This document shows, piece after piece, positions 7,580-19,307 of a stretch of DNA of 64,000 nucleotides; the stretch's first letter is position 1; the number at the start of each line of letters is the position of its first letter. The notes under the pieces were generated by a model. That model did not search any database. It was not told the origin of the DNA and saw only the letters and a program-made list of their open reading frames with translations. The stretch comes from SIG622 sp045604705 (lineage in GTDB: Bacteria; Bacillota; Clostridia; Oscillospirales; CAG-382), in contig JAZUOO010000022.1 of assembly GCA_045604705.1 (NCBI GenBank), positions 1-64,000 on the forward strand. The letters run 5' to 3'. The position numbers were made by a program, and so were the translations under genes.

Positions 7580-9841
7580 CTATACTCTGTATGACAATTC
7601 AAGGATTATGTTATATACGAAGGAGAATATCTTTCCGACAAGGCTGGAGAAGAGTATTCCCAGGAACATGATAAACGCCATACCTACGATGGAAGCGATA
7701 CATGTAAGAACATTCTTGAAGAGTGAATAGTCGTGGATGGTCATCATGCCAAAGAACAAGAGGAAACCTACCCAGAAGTAACCGATACCTACAAAGAGTG
7801 ATACAAAACCTATTTCGGACACTGTGATAAAGTTGGAATAGAGAGTTGTAAGAATAATGAATGCGGGAAGCGGGAACAACGAATAACAGGTTGCAATAAA
7901 GATGTCACGAAGGCTTCCTTCGCCGTCGAACAGTGTTGTAAGACACCAGTTGGCAATCGTCCAAAGGAGAACGGGAAGAGCGATAGCTGCAACGGACATT
8001 AATATTGAAACATCCGCCGGCACAGCGTTCATAACATAACCCTGCCCGATAGACTGATAGATGAATGCAATTGCCGTAAATGCGAATACAAGAAGTGCAC
8101 CCTTGATGGAAGCTCTGTATTCATGCTTAATATCGTAGAAGCCGTCGAAGGGGTGGAACATTACATGGAAACCATAGCAATACTCACTCCAAAGAGTTCT
8201 CTTTTTCTTTACTACTTCCTCTTTCTTGTTGGTCTTCCCTACTGCCTTCATAAACTTTGAGAGTACAAAAAGCACCACGATTACAGAAATCGGAATAAGA
8301 ATCATATACTTCTTTATCCAGATCTTTCTCAGATCCTGGAAGCAGTCAGACCAGTTGGCTGTATCGTATGCATATTCGTAGTTAGCCATAGCTTCCTGGA
8401 AGAGCTCAACCTTTCTGGGGTTATCATCCGAAAGAGTTGAAGCTTCTCTGTAAAGGGACTTACCGATACCGATATATGACATATCGAAGTTGGAGTTGAG
8501 CTGAAGAATATCCTCCCAAAGCTGCTCCGCTTCAGCGTATCTTCTTTCGAGGTTAGCAACAATAGCAGCGTTAAGTGCATCACCGTAGGATGTACGCTTA
8601 AACACCGTGATGTTCTTGTTTGTGCTGTCAAGAAGGAGCAAATTGTTGCCATGATATTCAATAGCTGCAAGAGCCTGAATGTTACCAAGCTGATTACCCT
8701 TATCTCCGAAGGCGAAAAGGAGTCTTCCTTCCTGGTCATATGTAAATACTCTGGATCTCTTTTCGTCAATTATAGACCATGTACCGTTCGGGCCGAGAGC
8801 TACGTCAGTCACCGTAGAAGCGCCTGTTGCAACAGAATCATTTGATGAATCCTGATTAACCGTAACTTCACCGGAGGGTGGGAAGAAGCCTGTACGCTTC
8901 ATAACGTCATCCCCATGGGGAGAGAGCTTCTTAACGGGAGCATATGTGCCACTCTTATTCTTGCTTGTGATAGCCTGCATCTGCAGTGAGTCGGAAATTG
9001 TAGATGTTGTTGCATAAACAAACCCGTCTCCGTCGATGTTGATGTTATTATACTCGGTAGAAACCGTCTTAACGGACATCTGTCTCTGTTTTTCTGTCTG
9101 GAAAGCTCTCCAGATGATGTCAATAATGGAAGTCTGCTGAGTCTGTGCACCGAGGAATCCGAAGAAGGAACCGTCCGTGTTCATGGAGATGATACCCTGG
9201 TGGGTAAACTCACCAACGGAATAAACTCTTCCTACCTTGTCAACCGCAATAGCGATAGGTCTGAAGATGTGACCTTCCGCAAATACGTCGGATTCAGGCT
9301 GATAGATTGTTGTATTGTAAACGATGTTATCCGCATTTTCCTGGGCTGTAAGCTCGGAATCAACATTTGTCACATCAAATACAAGGATTCTGTTCTGTGT
9401 GGAATCACAGACATAAAGTGTCTTTGTGTTGAGTGCGTTGTCGCCTTCAGCGTAATCCTCAGCTCTTGCAGGAGTTACGAATACTGCGGCGGGAGAAATG
9501 ATCTTATCGGGAACACCCCATTCGTTTGTGAATGTGCTGATTGTAGCCACAACATTAAATTTTTCGTTGAGGATTACAACAGAACCTGTTTCAGTACCCT
9601 GATCGGAAATATAGATGAACTTTTCAAAGTCGACGCAGAAATCCGTAGGGTTTGCAAGCGTAACTCCGAGGAATTCCTGGTCAATAACCTGATAAGGTAC
9701 ATAGGCATGGGGGGATTCCATATACTGTCCGTCAATGTCGTAGGTGTATGTCGAGTAAGGAATAATCGCATTTACGGGCATACATCCGAGCATGACAACA
9801 AAACATACGATAAGGAGTAATATTCTTTTTAAATTCTTCAT
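7580..9841 (-). CDS. NHL-repeat / TPR-like / Yip1 membrane fusion protein
   Basis: This 753-residue protein has four parts. A signal-anchor occupies residues 1 to about 25. A six-bladed-propeller-like NHL region follows (about 60-430; repeats such as PTDFCVDFEKFIYISDQGTE and ALGPNGTWSIIDEKRSRVFT). Next is a short TPR-like helical part (about 430-505; RRYAEAEQLWEDILQLNSNF) and a membrane helix near 515-535. A cytoplasmic basic loop (KKEEVVKKKR) leads to a Yip1-type bundle of about five helices at the C-terminus. The expected topology puts the propeller outside, with the Yip1 bundle in the membrane. It sits between the two permease pairs with tight spacing and a GGAGG site. Family members recur in this gene neighbourhood, but their biochemical role is unknown to me. 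It could anchor the non-lipidated binding protein to the membrane. Confidence 0.8.
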   Translation of the reverse strand: MKNLKRILLLIVCFVVMLGCMPVNAIIPYSTYTYDIDGQYMESPHAYVPYQVIDQEFLGVTLANPTDFCVDFEKFIYISDQGTETGSVVILNEKFNVVATISTFTNEWGVPDKIISPAAVFVTPARAEDYAEGDNALNTKTLYVCDSTQNRILVFDVTNVDSELTAQENADNIVYNTTIYQPESDVFAEGHIFRPIAIAVDKVGRVYSVGEFTHQGIISMNTDGSFFGFLGAQTQQTSIIDIIWRAFQTEKQRQMSVKTVSTEYNNINIDGDGFVYATTSTISDSLQMQAITSKNKSGTYAPVKKLSPHGDDVMKRTGFFPPSGEVTVNQDSSNDSVATGASTVTDVALGPNGTWSIIDEKRSRVFTYDQEGRLLFAFGDKGNQLGNIQALAAIEYHGNNLLLLDSTNKNITVFKRTSYGDALNAAIVANLERRYAEAEQLWEDILQLNSNFDMSYIGIGKSLYREASTLSDDNPRKVELFQEAMANYEYAYDTANWSDCFQDLRKIWIKKYMILIPISVIVVLFVLSKFMKAVGKTNKKEEVVKKKRTLWSEYCYGFHVMFHPFDGFYDIKHEYRASIKGALLVFAFTAIAFIYQSIGQGYVMNAVPADVSILMSVAAIALPVLLWTIANWCLTTLFDGEGSLRDIFIATCYSLFPLPAFIILTTLYSNFITVSEIGFVSLFVGIGYFWVGFLLFFGMMTIHDYSLFKNVLTCIASIVGMAFIMFLGILFSSLVGKIFSFVYNIILELSYRV

Positions 9842-9855
9842 TCGTTATTCCCTCC

Positions 9856-10725
9856 TTAGTCTTTCATACCGGATGAAGCCATTGTTTCGATAATGTTACT
9901 CTGTGTGATAACGAATACAGTAATCGGAACAAGCATCATAATAACCGTTGAAGCAGCTGCTGCACCGGAACGAACGATACCGCCGGCGAGGATCTGCTGG
10001 ATAGCGTAGTTGAATGTCTTGAGCTCTTCGGAATATATGTAATTGGATGTACCGGTATTCCAAAGACCCTGGAACGAGTAAACTATAAGCGTCAGCCAAG
10101 CGGGCTTAACCATAGGCATTACTATCTTCCAGTAAATTAAAACCTCTTTAGCACCGTCAAGTCTTGCTGATTCAAGAACGGAGTCCGGAACGGATGTCTC
10201 CATGAACTGCTTCATAAGGTACAGACCGAGTGTTGAACCGAATGCGGGAATGATAAGAGCCCAATATGTATCTATCCATCCGAGAGCTGACATAATGATG
10301 TAGCTGGAGATGGAACCAACCGTCTGATGGAACATCAGGGACTTCTGAACGAGCTGGAACATACCCTTTCTTCCGGGGAAAGGAATCTTAGTCAGCGCGT
10401 AAGATGCCATTGAAGCGAGGAACAGGTGACCGAAGGTACCGCCAACCGCAACAAGAGCAGTATTAAAGATGTATCTTGAGAAAGGAACCCAGGATGTACT
10501 CATGAGCTTGAAGAGGTCTCCAAAGTTCTTAAGTGAAGGGCTTTTAACAAAGAATCTCGGAGGGAACATCCAAAGCTCATCCAAGGGCTTTAGCGACTGA
10601 GAAATCGCATAAACCATAGGGAGGAACATGAATGCACCAAAAAGTATGAGAAGAATGTTAATACCCATATCGCCGCCGGCAGATCGGTTAAGACGATGTT
10701 TCTTTATCAATCTTATTTTTTTCAT
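9856..10725 (-). CDS. Carbohydrate ABC transporter permease, MalG type (first pair)
   Basis: A 289-residue CUT1 permease with six predicted helices. The N-terminus is basic (MKKIRLIKKHRLNRSAGGD). The EAA loop LESARLDGAKEVLIYWKIVM is well conserved, with Pro following. It starts immediately after the MalF-type gene (stop and start one base apart), indicating translational coupling. It presumably forms a heterodimer with that gene product and imports the ligand captured by the binding protein encoded upstream. The ATPase must come from elsewhere. Confidence 0.92.
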   Translation of the reverse strand: MKKIRLIKKHRLNRSAGGDMGINILLILFGAFMFLPMVYAISQSLKPLDELWMFPPRFFVKSPSLKNFGDLFKLMSTSWVPFSRYIFNTALVAVGGTFGHLFLASMASYALTKIPFPGRKGMFQLVQKSLMFHQTVGSISSYIIMSALGWIDTYWALIIPAFGSTLGLYLMKQFMETSVPDSVLESARLDGAKEVLIYWKIVMPMVKPAWLTLIVYSFQGLWNTGTSNYIYSEELKTFNYAIQQILAGGIVRSGAAAASTVIMMLVPITVFVITQSNIIETMASSGMKD

Positions 10726-10726
10726 A

Positions 10727-11683
10727 TCACTTACCTACCTTCGACAGCATTTTGTTTATAATTGTGTTGGCAGCAATCTGAATAATAAAGAGGAGAGTCG
10801 CAATAGCGGAAGCATATCCGACCTCCCAACGTGATCCGCCGTAATCCTCGAGGTGGTGCATGATGGTCCATGCGCAGTAGTCGGGGGATGGGAATCCGCA
10901 GAGTGCTGTGATGATTGCTCCGAACCCGAAGGATGATGTGATGGCCATAACGGCAGCAAACATCATCTGGTTTCTCATGGTAGGAAGTGTAACATACCAA
11001 AGCTCCTGCCATCTGTTCTTGATTCCGTCAACCGCAGCAGCTTCGTAGAGAGACTTGTCAACTACCTGGAAGCCGGCAATGAAGGAAAGGAAGGAGGTAC
11101 CGAGAGAAGTCCAAAGGGCAACCACGATAACGAGTGGCATAATGTAGTTCGCATCAGAGAACCACAATATAGGCTGATTTATAATACCGAGCTTCATAAG
11201 CAGACCGTTTACATAACCGTACTGGTCACCGGAGAAGAGCACCTGCCAGATGAGGTATACCTGACCTGAGATGGAAGGTGCGTAGAAGATAAGTGTTACA
11301 ATGGAACGAATCTTAGGAGTAAGTTCGTTGATAAACCACGCAAACAACAGTGAAAGCAGGTATGAGAACGGACCTGTCATTGTTGCAAAAATAAGCGTAT
11401 TTTGAATTGCGAGAAGGAAAATATCGTCGTCAAGAAGAAGTCTTATGTAGTTATCAATACCGATTATTCTCGGCATTTCAAGCATATTAAAGTTTGTAAA
11501 GCTGAGAAATAGCGAGAGGATAACCGGCACTACGGTAAATGTAAGGAATATTATGTAGTAGGGGGCTACCATTGCATAACCGCGCCAGTTTACTTTCATA
11601 TTTCGGATCGTCCACTGAAACTTTGTCATGTCTTTTCTCAGCTTCGGCTTCTGCTGTTTAGTTTCAAGCGTCTTTTCAGACAT
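10727..11683 (-). CDS. Carbohydrate ABC transporter permease, MalF type (first pair)
   Basis: A 318-residue CUT1 permease with a soluble N-terminal tail of about 40 residues rich in Lys, then six helices. The EAA loop YEAAAVDGIKNRWQELWYVT is followed by LP. An AGGAG site lies eight bases before the ATG. It is the second gene of the operon, behind the giant binding protein, and is coupled to the MalG-type gene downstream. Function by family: sugar or glycan-fragment uptake; substrate not determinable from sequence. Confidence 0.92.
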   Translation of the reverse strand: MSEKTLETKQQKPKLRKDMTKFQWTIRNMKVNWRGYAMVAPYYIIFLTFTVVPVILSLFLSFTNFNMLEMPRIIGIDNYIRLLLDDDIFLLAIQNTLIFATMTGPFSYLLSLLFAWFINELTPKIRSIVTLIFYAPSISGQVYLIWQVLFSGDQYGYVNGLLMKLGIINQPILWFSDANYIMPLVIVVALWTSLGTSFLSFIAGFQVVDKSLYEAAAVDGIKNRWQELWYVTLPTMRNQMMFAAVMAITSSFGFGAIITALCGFPSPDYCAWTIMHHLEDYGGSRWEVGYASAIATLLFIIQIAANTIINKMLSKVGK

Positions 11684-11729
11684 TTAATTCACTCCTTAGT
11701 TAAATTTTTTCCGAAGCAAGAAACACGGT

Positions 11730-14700
11730 CTACTTTGCCGTATTCCTTGCATCTTCTTCGTCCGCGAGCTTGCCGAGATACTCAAGCTCAACGGGGCTGC
11801 CTGTAAGCTCAGAGAGTCTTTCTTCCTGTTCCGCCTTGTATTCTCTGAGAGTTTCCTCCTGGATACGGAAGTCATATTCGTCTCTCTTTCTGCTAATTTC
11901 CTTATTAATGTCTGAAATGTAGCTCTGCATAGCATCTGCCGGAGTAGCACCGTTGTTGTAAACAGAGAGGAATGCAAACTGCTGGTTACGTGCTACAATG
12001 TAGTTACCGGGAGTCATGGGAGTACCTTCAAGGGATTCAAACTGCTGCTCGATGGAACGTCTCTCATCTGCAGACCAGGACTGTGAAAGCATAGCGTTCA
12101 TGTTAGCCGTATTGTACTTTGCAGCAGTACCGATGATAGCAACCTGTTCATTACCGAACATACCCTGGATTTCTGCAGATGTCCACCACTTGAGGTAATT
12201 CCAGGAAGCTCTGTACTTTTCATCTTCACTGTCCTTCTTCTTCATAATCATAACAGAACCAACACCTGCGGGAGCCGTATGATCTATATAAGAGTAAGTG
12301 TTTCCGTTTTCGTCGATACCCTGACGAAGAGATCCGGGGAGCTGAACAAATTCCCAAAGACCCTTGATTTCGGGTGCGAATACGGTGAGCTGGTTGTAGA
12401 GAGAGTAATCTGCGATACCGAGAGGCATTTCGCCTGTTCTGAATCTGTTAGCAAAGTCGTATGTATAAGGCTGCTGATACTGAGTGAAGAAATCACACAT
12501 TGTCTTGAATGCGTCAAGAGCCTCGTTGGAGTCAAAGTTTGTAGCCATACCGTAGCTTGCTACATCATCACCTCTGTAGTACGGAACATCATTCTGATAC
12601 ATAATGTACTGCATAAGACCTGTGTTAAGACCGATCTCCATGTTCTTGTCGGAGAATACACGGATAAGGTTGTAGAGATCATCCCATGTTTCGGGAACCT
12701 TAACGTCCTGGTCACCAAGCTCGTTCTGAAGCTCTGCAAAGATGTCCTTTCTGTAGAACATCATCGGGAAGCTCTGTGTTTCCGGAAGACCGTAGAGAGC
12801 CTTTGAGTAGTATTCATCATACTCATCGCCTATGGGAACATAGTCAGGGTTGTAAATTTCAAGAGGAATAAATGCCGCGGGAGCAAAGTCTTTTTTTACT
12901 TCGTCAAGGTCTTCTCTTGTAAAGTACTTTGGAGTTCCGTCTTCATTCTTTGCTTCGTGGATATTCCTGTCATTAAGGTTAAGAACGGCATTTCTTACAC
13001 CGTAGCTTACCGGGTCACCGTCCATGGAAACATCGGGGCCCATACCTGCAAGTGTTGCGGGAAGAAGTGTACCTGCTGCAATAAGCTTGAGGTTTACTGC
13101 GGGGTATCCCTCGGGGTCATTATATGTCTTTGCCATTCCCGAGAATGTGGGAAGCATCTGACGAACGATCTGAGCCTGGTCGCGACCCGTTGTGATCCAT
13201 ACTTCGAGAACGTCATCATCATTTTCAAGGTTTTCCGTTGCACCAACGGAGTTGTAGTTAGTGAAGAAGGAGTTCCAGAAAGCTGCAAATTCGTGACCTA
13301 CATTTCTGAAGAATCCTGCGTTAGCCTCTGGGCAGTAGTAATCTTCCTTTGCGGGAACTACAAGGAGGTAGTCAAGTGCAAGAGGCTGATTTCTCGCCGT
13401 AAGGATCCATGTGCCGAGAGTACCGATATAGGACTTGAAGTTGGAGAGATTTGAAGCAACCTTATCCTGGTCATGTCCCATAATATCAAGAAGGTACGCA
13501 ATCTTATCAAGCGTTACGGACTGGTCACCCTTTTCACCAACCAATTCTTCAAGTCTTGCGGAAACGTTCTCAAGTATTTTCTGTTCACTTCTCATACCGC
13601 TGAGAACGTCGGGAATAAGATCATCGAAATTATAGTCAAGATAAGAGTCGGGCTGAGTACCTGTAATCATGAGTATCTTTCTGTAGTATTCGTTCATTCT
13701 CTGAATACTTTCGTTAATCTCAAGAATAACGTCACCCATGTCACCGAGAACTACTTCCATTCTGAGTGTATATCTTACACCCTTCTTGAAGTAGAACTTG
13801 AAATCCTGATATTCTGTCTTATCACTACCGTCATTATTTGTACCTACAACAACATCGCCGCCCAAAGGCTTTGTTGTCCACTCATCGGAATACTCGAATC
13901 TGATGCTTCTTGCTTCCTTGAAAGGCTCAATGTATTCGCCGTCACCTTCCTTGATATATACTTTTCTTGAGGAGAAAAGACCTGCGTTTACATTCTGCAT
14001 ATATCTCGGAACAATATAGTAAAGACCGTCTGCAGGAACTTCAAATTCCCAGTCAACCCACTGACCAGCCAGCTGCCACTTCTCACCACCTATGATGTTG
14101 AGCTTGATTTCGGAGGAGTGCTGCGGGTCTGTGATGGGAGAAGTTCTGTCGTTAAGAGGATAGATTACCTGTTCGCTTGTAGCTGTCATGAACTCAGCAT
14201 CAATCTTAACGATGTCATCAGTAGCTGCAGTCTTTGCATCCTTGTGAGCTTCTCCATATTCCTTATAGCTTACAACTTCTTTTGCGGGGGCAAAGGTGAA
14301 GCTCTTGATAAGGAGAGGTTCGCGGGAAGCATCAAGTGCTATAACGTGTTCACCTGCTTCAAGGTAGAATTCAAAGGGTTCTTCATAGAACTCATTTGCA
14401 TCCTTGAATGTGAGAGTCATGGGCTTAGGATCTTCAACCTTCTGAGGACGAATCTCATTGTAGTAAACGTCGTACTTGAAGTATCTACCGTTTTCACGCT
14501 CGGACTTAAGGCTCTTTTCAACCTTCTTGTCTTCACCCTCGAAAACAATGCTGTCGTCTGCACTTTCAAGATCCTTGCCTATCTTCCATGTCTGCGAAGG
14601 CTGCACATAACCGGTTCTTGTTCCGTCCACGTTAATGGGAGAGAAATCATCGATCCAGTTTCTTGTAAAAGTTATGTAACGAGCTTCATTGAAAGGAACC

Positions 14701-15380
14701 TCACCGTCAATAAAAAGAACACGTTCGATAGAAGACTTCTTACCAATATCTCTTTCGTCCTCATCTTCGATGTCAGGATCTTCAACAATCGGGAAGTAAT
14801 CAGCAGTAATTGTATAAAGTCCCGATTCTTCAACGGTAAATTTCCAATAAGCTCTACCGCCGTCACCTGTGAGAAGCGAGGGTTCATCCCAGCCCTCGAC
14901 ATATCCTGCCGGCTTAACAGAAGGAATTCTGAGGTACTGATCAAGATCGCCTGACTGATCAGCAGCAGCTTTGATTGCATCTATATTTTCCTCGACGGAC
15001 TTTGTGTTATCATATGTATCCACGGAAGCCTTGACGGATTCTTCTTTCATGTAAGCATCGACAGCACTGACGGTCCAGGTCTTTGTACCCTTCGGATATT
15101 CGTTGTCGATGTTCTTCTGCCTGTAATCGGCATAGGTCGTTGATGTCAGAATCTCTGACATATCATCGAGGTTGTGTTGTGTCTTAGAGTTTCTTTCTCT
15201 CATAGCCTTTCGCTCAGCAAGTGTTTTTGTATCACCCGCTGCGTAAAGCTCTGCGTCTGTAGGCTCGTAACTGTCAGCGAAAGCCGTAAACGTACCCACA
15301 AGGCTCTGAGAAAGCAAAGACAGAGCCAACACGGACACGGCAAGCTTATTTCCGAATCCTGCATTCTTTGACGTTTTCAT
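11730..15380 (-). CDS. Giant extracellular solute-binding protein with N-terminal sugar-binding-like modules
   Basis: At 1216 residues this is about 2.5 times the size of an ordinary family 1 binding protein. A Sec signal ends at AFAD (about residue 35) with no lipobox Cys and no C-terminal anchor. Two beta-sandwich-like modules follow, each with an aromatic 'Y-x-F-x-V-x-x-x-G-L-Y' core: YWKFTVEESGLYTITADYFP (about 175-195) and VDWEFEVPADGLYYIVPRYM (about 445-465). An alpha-helical segment (about 570-640) precedes the binding-protein core (about 740-1190; VWITTGRDQAQIVRQM, then FPMMFYRKDIFAEL). The C-terminal tail is a charged coiled coil. First gene of the operon, with a GGGGGAA ribosome site. 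It probably captures oligosaccharides; how it stays at the cell surface is unexplained. Confidence 0.9.
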   Translation of the reverse strand: MKTSKNAGFGNKLAVSVLALSLLSQSLVGTFTAFADSYEPTDAELYAAGDTKTLAERKAMRERNSKTQHNLDDMSEILTSTTYADYRQKNIDNEYPKGTKTWTVSAVDAYMKEESVKASVDTYDNTKSVEENIDAIKAAADQSGDLDQYLRIPSVKPAGYVEGWDEPSLLTGDGGRAYWKFTVEESGLYTITADYFPIVEDPDIEDEDERDIGKKSSIERVLFIDGEVPFNEARYITFTRNWIDDFSPINVDGTRTGYVQPSQTWKIGKDLESADDSIVFEGEDKKVEKSLKSERENGRYFKYDVYYNEIRPQKVEDPKPMTLTFKDANEFYEEPFEFYLEAGEHVIALDASREPLLIKSFTFAPAKEVVSYKEYGEAHKDAKTAATDDIVKIDAEFMTATSEQVIYPLNDRTSPITDPQHSSEIKLNIIGGEKWQLAGQWVDWEFEVPADGLYYIVPRYMQNVNAGLFSSRKVYIKEGDGEYIEPFKEARSIRFEYSDEWTTKPLGGDVVVGTNNDGSDKTEYQDFKFYFKKGVRYTLRMEVVLGDMGDVILEINESIQRMNEYYRKILMITGTQPDSYLDYNFDDLIPDVLSGMRSEQKILENVSARLEELVGEKGDQSVTLDKIAYLLDIMGHDQDKVASNLSNFKSYIGTLGTWILTARNQPLALDYLLVVPAKEDYYCPEANAGFFRNVGHEFAAFWNSFFTNYNSVGATENLENDDDVLEVWITTGRDQAQIVRQMLPTFSGMAKTYNDPEGYPAVNLKLIAAGTLLPATLAGMGPDVSMDGDPVSYGVRNAVLNLNDRNIHEAKNEDGTPKYFTREDLDEVKKDFAPAAFIPLEIYNPDYVPIGDEYDEYYSKALYGLPETQSFPMMFYRKDIFAELQNELGDQDVKVPETWDDLYNLIRVFSDKNMEIGLNTGLMQYIMYQNDVPYYRGDDVASYGMATNFDSNEALDAFKTMCDFFTQYQQPYTYDFANRFRTGEMPLGIADYSLYNQLTVFAPEIKGLWEFVQLPGSLRQGIDENGNTYSYIDHTAPAGVGSVMIMKKKDSEDEKYRASWNYLKWWTSAEIQGMFGNEQVAIIGTAAKYNTANMNAMLSQSWSADERRSIEQQFESLEGTPMTPGNYIVARNQQFAFLSVYNNGATPADAMQSYISDINKEISRKRDEYDFRIQEETLREYKAEQEERLSELTGSPVELEYLGKLADEEDARNTAK

Positions 15381-15570
15381 TAACTGTTCCCCCTATATTT
15401 GAGTTTGCACAGAGCAGCACTCTGCTTTTTTCTTCCTATTTATTATATATATAGAGAATATCCCCGCGATATTACAAGAAATATATACAGGAAGTCATTT
15501 CCCGTCCCCATCTTAAAATTTGGGCAAACGGGCACATGAGAAAATTGGTGCAAAATGCCGCAAGTTTTCA

Positions 15571-15606
15571 CACTGATAGAATACCACAAATCCTGTTTTT
15601 TGTCAA
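15571..15606 (-). promoter_or_regulatory. Promoter of the transporter operon
   Basis: Minus strand: TTGACA (15606-15601), 17 bases, TATTCT (15583-15578). The predicted start near 15571 leaves a leader of about 190 bases before the binding-protein ATG. The leader holds a weak hairpin near 15405-15421 (GCAGAG / CTCTGTGC). Confidence 0.6.
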
Positions 15607-16090
15607 GCCTGCCAATTCTCTGAAGCTAATATTAAAAGGAAAGTAAAAAAACTTACCGAAACCCTGAATTTTTAATGAACAAATGTATTGTTTGTTGCCG
15701 TCCAAAAAAAGTGCACAAATCTCGCAATAATAATATATTTAAAACTTAATATTTACACATTATTTCGAGTTATTATTGATTTTATTTCAAACATTTCACT
15801 GCCATTTTCAGCCAAGTATTATATTTTCAATTTTTGCCAAAAATTATGAAAAATATATACATTCTTTTTAAATCGACAGACATGAATTTTTAACTTTATT
15901 TTTTGCCATTTGTTGCCAGCATACATTGTGCACTATTCATATTTTTCGACCATAATTTTCTACATTATGCTCGGTTCGACAGTTTTTGCGAAATCCCTTT
16001 TTACAACCTCATTATTTACATAAATTGGGTAAATTCAACCCCTTCCCCCATTCTATCAGTACCGCACAGACGGAAAGCTACGTGAAGAGC
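15607..16090 (-). other. AT-rich gene-free stretch upstream of the transporter promoter
   Basis: No convincing gene on either strand. Present are an exact 17-base palindrome AATTTTTGCCAAAAATT (15829-15845) and several TTGCCA words (for example near 15837 and 15904). These could be regulator sites for the operon; there is no direct evidence. Confidence 0.4.
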
Positions 16091-16129
16091 ATAAAAAATC
16101 CCGGTCAAGCCACCATGGACCGACCGGGA
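16091..16129 (-). terminator. groEL terminator
   Basis: Minus strand TCCCGGTC (16129-16122) pairs perfectly with GACCGGGA (16106-16099), followed by TTTTTTAT. It lies 17 bases after the groEL stop codon. Confidence 0.85.
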
Positions 16130-16145
16130 ATAAAGTCGTTATTAA

Positions 16146-18460
<2,315 letters not shown>

Positions 18461-18529
18461 TTAGCACTCTGCGTTTGTGAGTGCCAAAACTACAATGAGT
18501 ATTGTATTACATTAATATTGAAAAATCAA
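18461..18529 (-). promoter_or_regulatory. groES promoter and CIRCE (HrcA) operator
   Basis: CIRCE inverted repeat: TTAGCACTC (18461-18469), nine bases, GAGTGCCAA (18479-18487). This matches the consensus at all but one position of the second arm. On the minus strand TTGATT (18529-18524), a 17-base spacer and TACAAT (18506-18501) form the promoter just upstream, so HrcA bound at CIRCE would sit on the early transcribed region. Confidence 0.93.
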
Positions 18530-18614
18530 GTGTTTTTTGACTTATTTACATTTTTTTAACATTCGAATTTTGCAGTCACGCACTCCGTGTGCTAATTCTG
18601 CATTATTCGACAGA

Positions 18615-19307
18615 TTACTTTCTGCGAAGTCCGCCAATCTTATCACATATCAGATTGTAATCACCGGAAACCAACACCTTATAAAGTTCAGCGTCGTCAT
18701 TCACATCACCAAATGTCACAATACCACCGTGAGCCTCATCGCCCTCCTGGTGAAAATCCGAGCCGGAAATCATTGAAAGACCGTGAATATCCGCCCAAAG
18801 CCTTGCAATATCGTTTCTTGATTCCTGTCTTGGGTGACCGTTGTTGACCTCAACGCCGTAAAGATACCGTGTAGGTATGACCTGCATCCAATCCCTGAAC
18901 GGATGCGCCTGATAAATAAGAATTCCGTTTTCCCTTGCAAGCGGTGCAAACTGCGCAATATTCATCTCAAAAATGTCCGGATTATTTCGCAAAAATTCCT
19001 CCGTCACACCGTAAAGCAGAAAATCATTACACTTGTCACAGCGGAATCTCAGCTCGCAGCCGAGGAACACTTTCATTCCGTACTTCTTTGCATATTCCCT
19101 GCCCTCTCTTACCGGTGCAAGATAACTGTCAATAAATTCGTCCCAGCTTTTTTCCGCCTTTTCATAGCCGACAGTGTAAATGCCGAGATGATTTGAAATA
19201 ACAATTCCGTCATAACCTTTGGCGTGGTATCTGTCAATTACATCGCAAACCGCCACATGACCGCAGCCGCTTACTTCCTTTGTGTGCACATGAAGATCTA
19301 TGATCAT
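18615..19307 (-). CDS. PHP-domain metal-dependent phosphoesterase-like protein
   Basis: A 230-residue PHP-superfamily protein. Metal-ligand motifs are visible in order: DLHVHT (residues 4-9), SNHLG (about 38), GCELRF (about 84), IYQAHPFRDW (about 130) and SGSDFHQ (about 184). Known PHP enzymes hydrolyse phosphoesters (histidinol phosphate, nucleotides, polymerase proofreading); which reaction this one performs cannot be told. It overlaps the upstream RNA methyltransferase gene by four bases (ATGA), so the two are translationally coupled. Confidence 0.85.
   Translation of the reverse strand: MIIDLHVHTKEVSGCGHVAVCDVIDRYHAKGYDGIVISNHLGIYTVGYEKAEKSWDEFIDSYLAPVREGREYAKKYGMKVFLGCELRFRCDKCNDFLLYGVTEEFLRNNPDIFEMNIAQFAPLARENGILIYQAHPFRDWMQVIPTRYLYGVEVNNGHPRQESRNDIARLWADIHGLSMISGSDFHQEGDEAHGGIVTFGDVNDDAELYKVLVSGDYNLICDKIGGLRRK

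Noticed and set aside
15400..15430. Terminator-like hairpin on the plus strand (GCACAGAG...CTCTGC then T run)
   Set aside because: No plus-strand gene precedes it; it is more likely a weak structure in the leader of the minus-strand operon.
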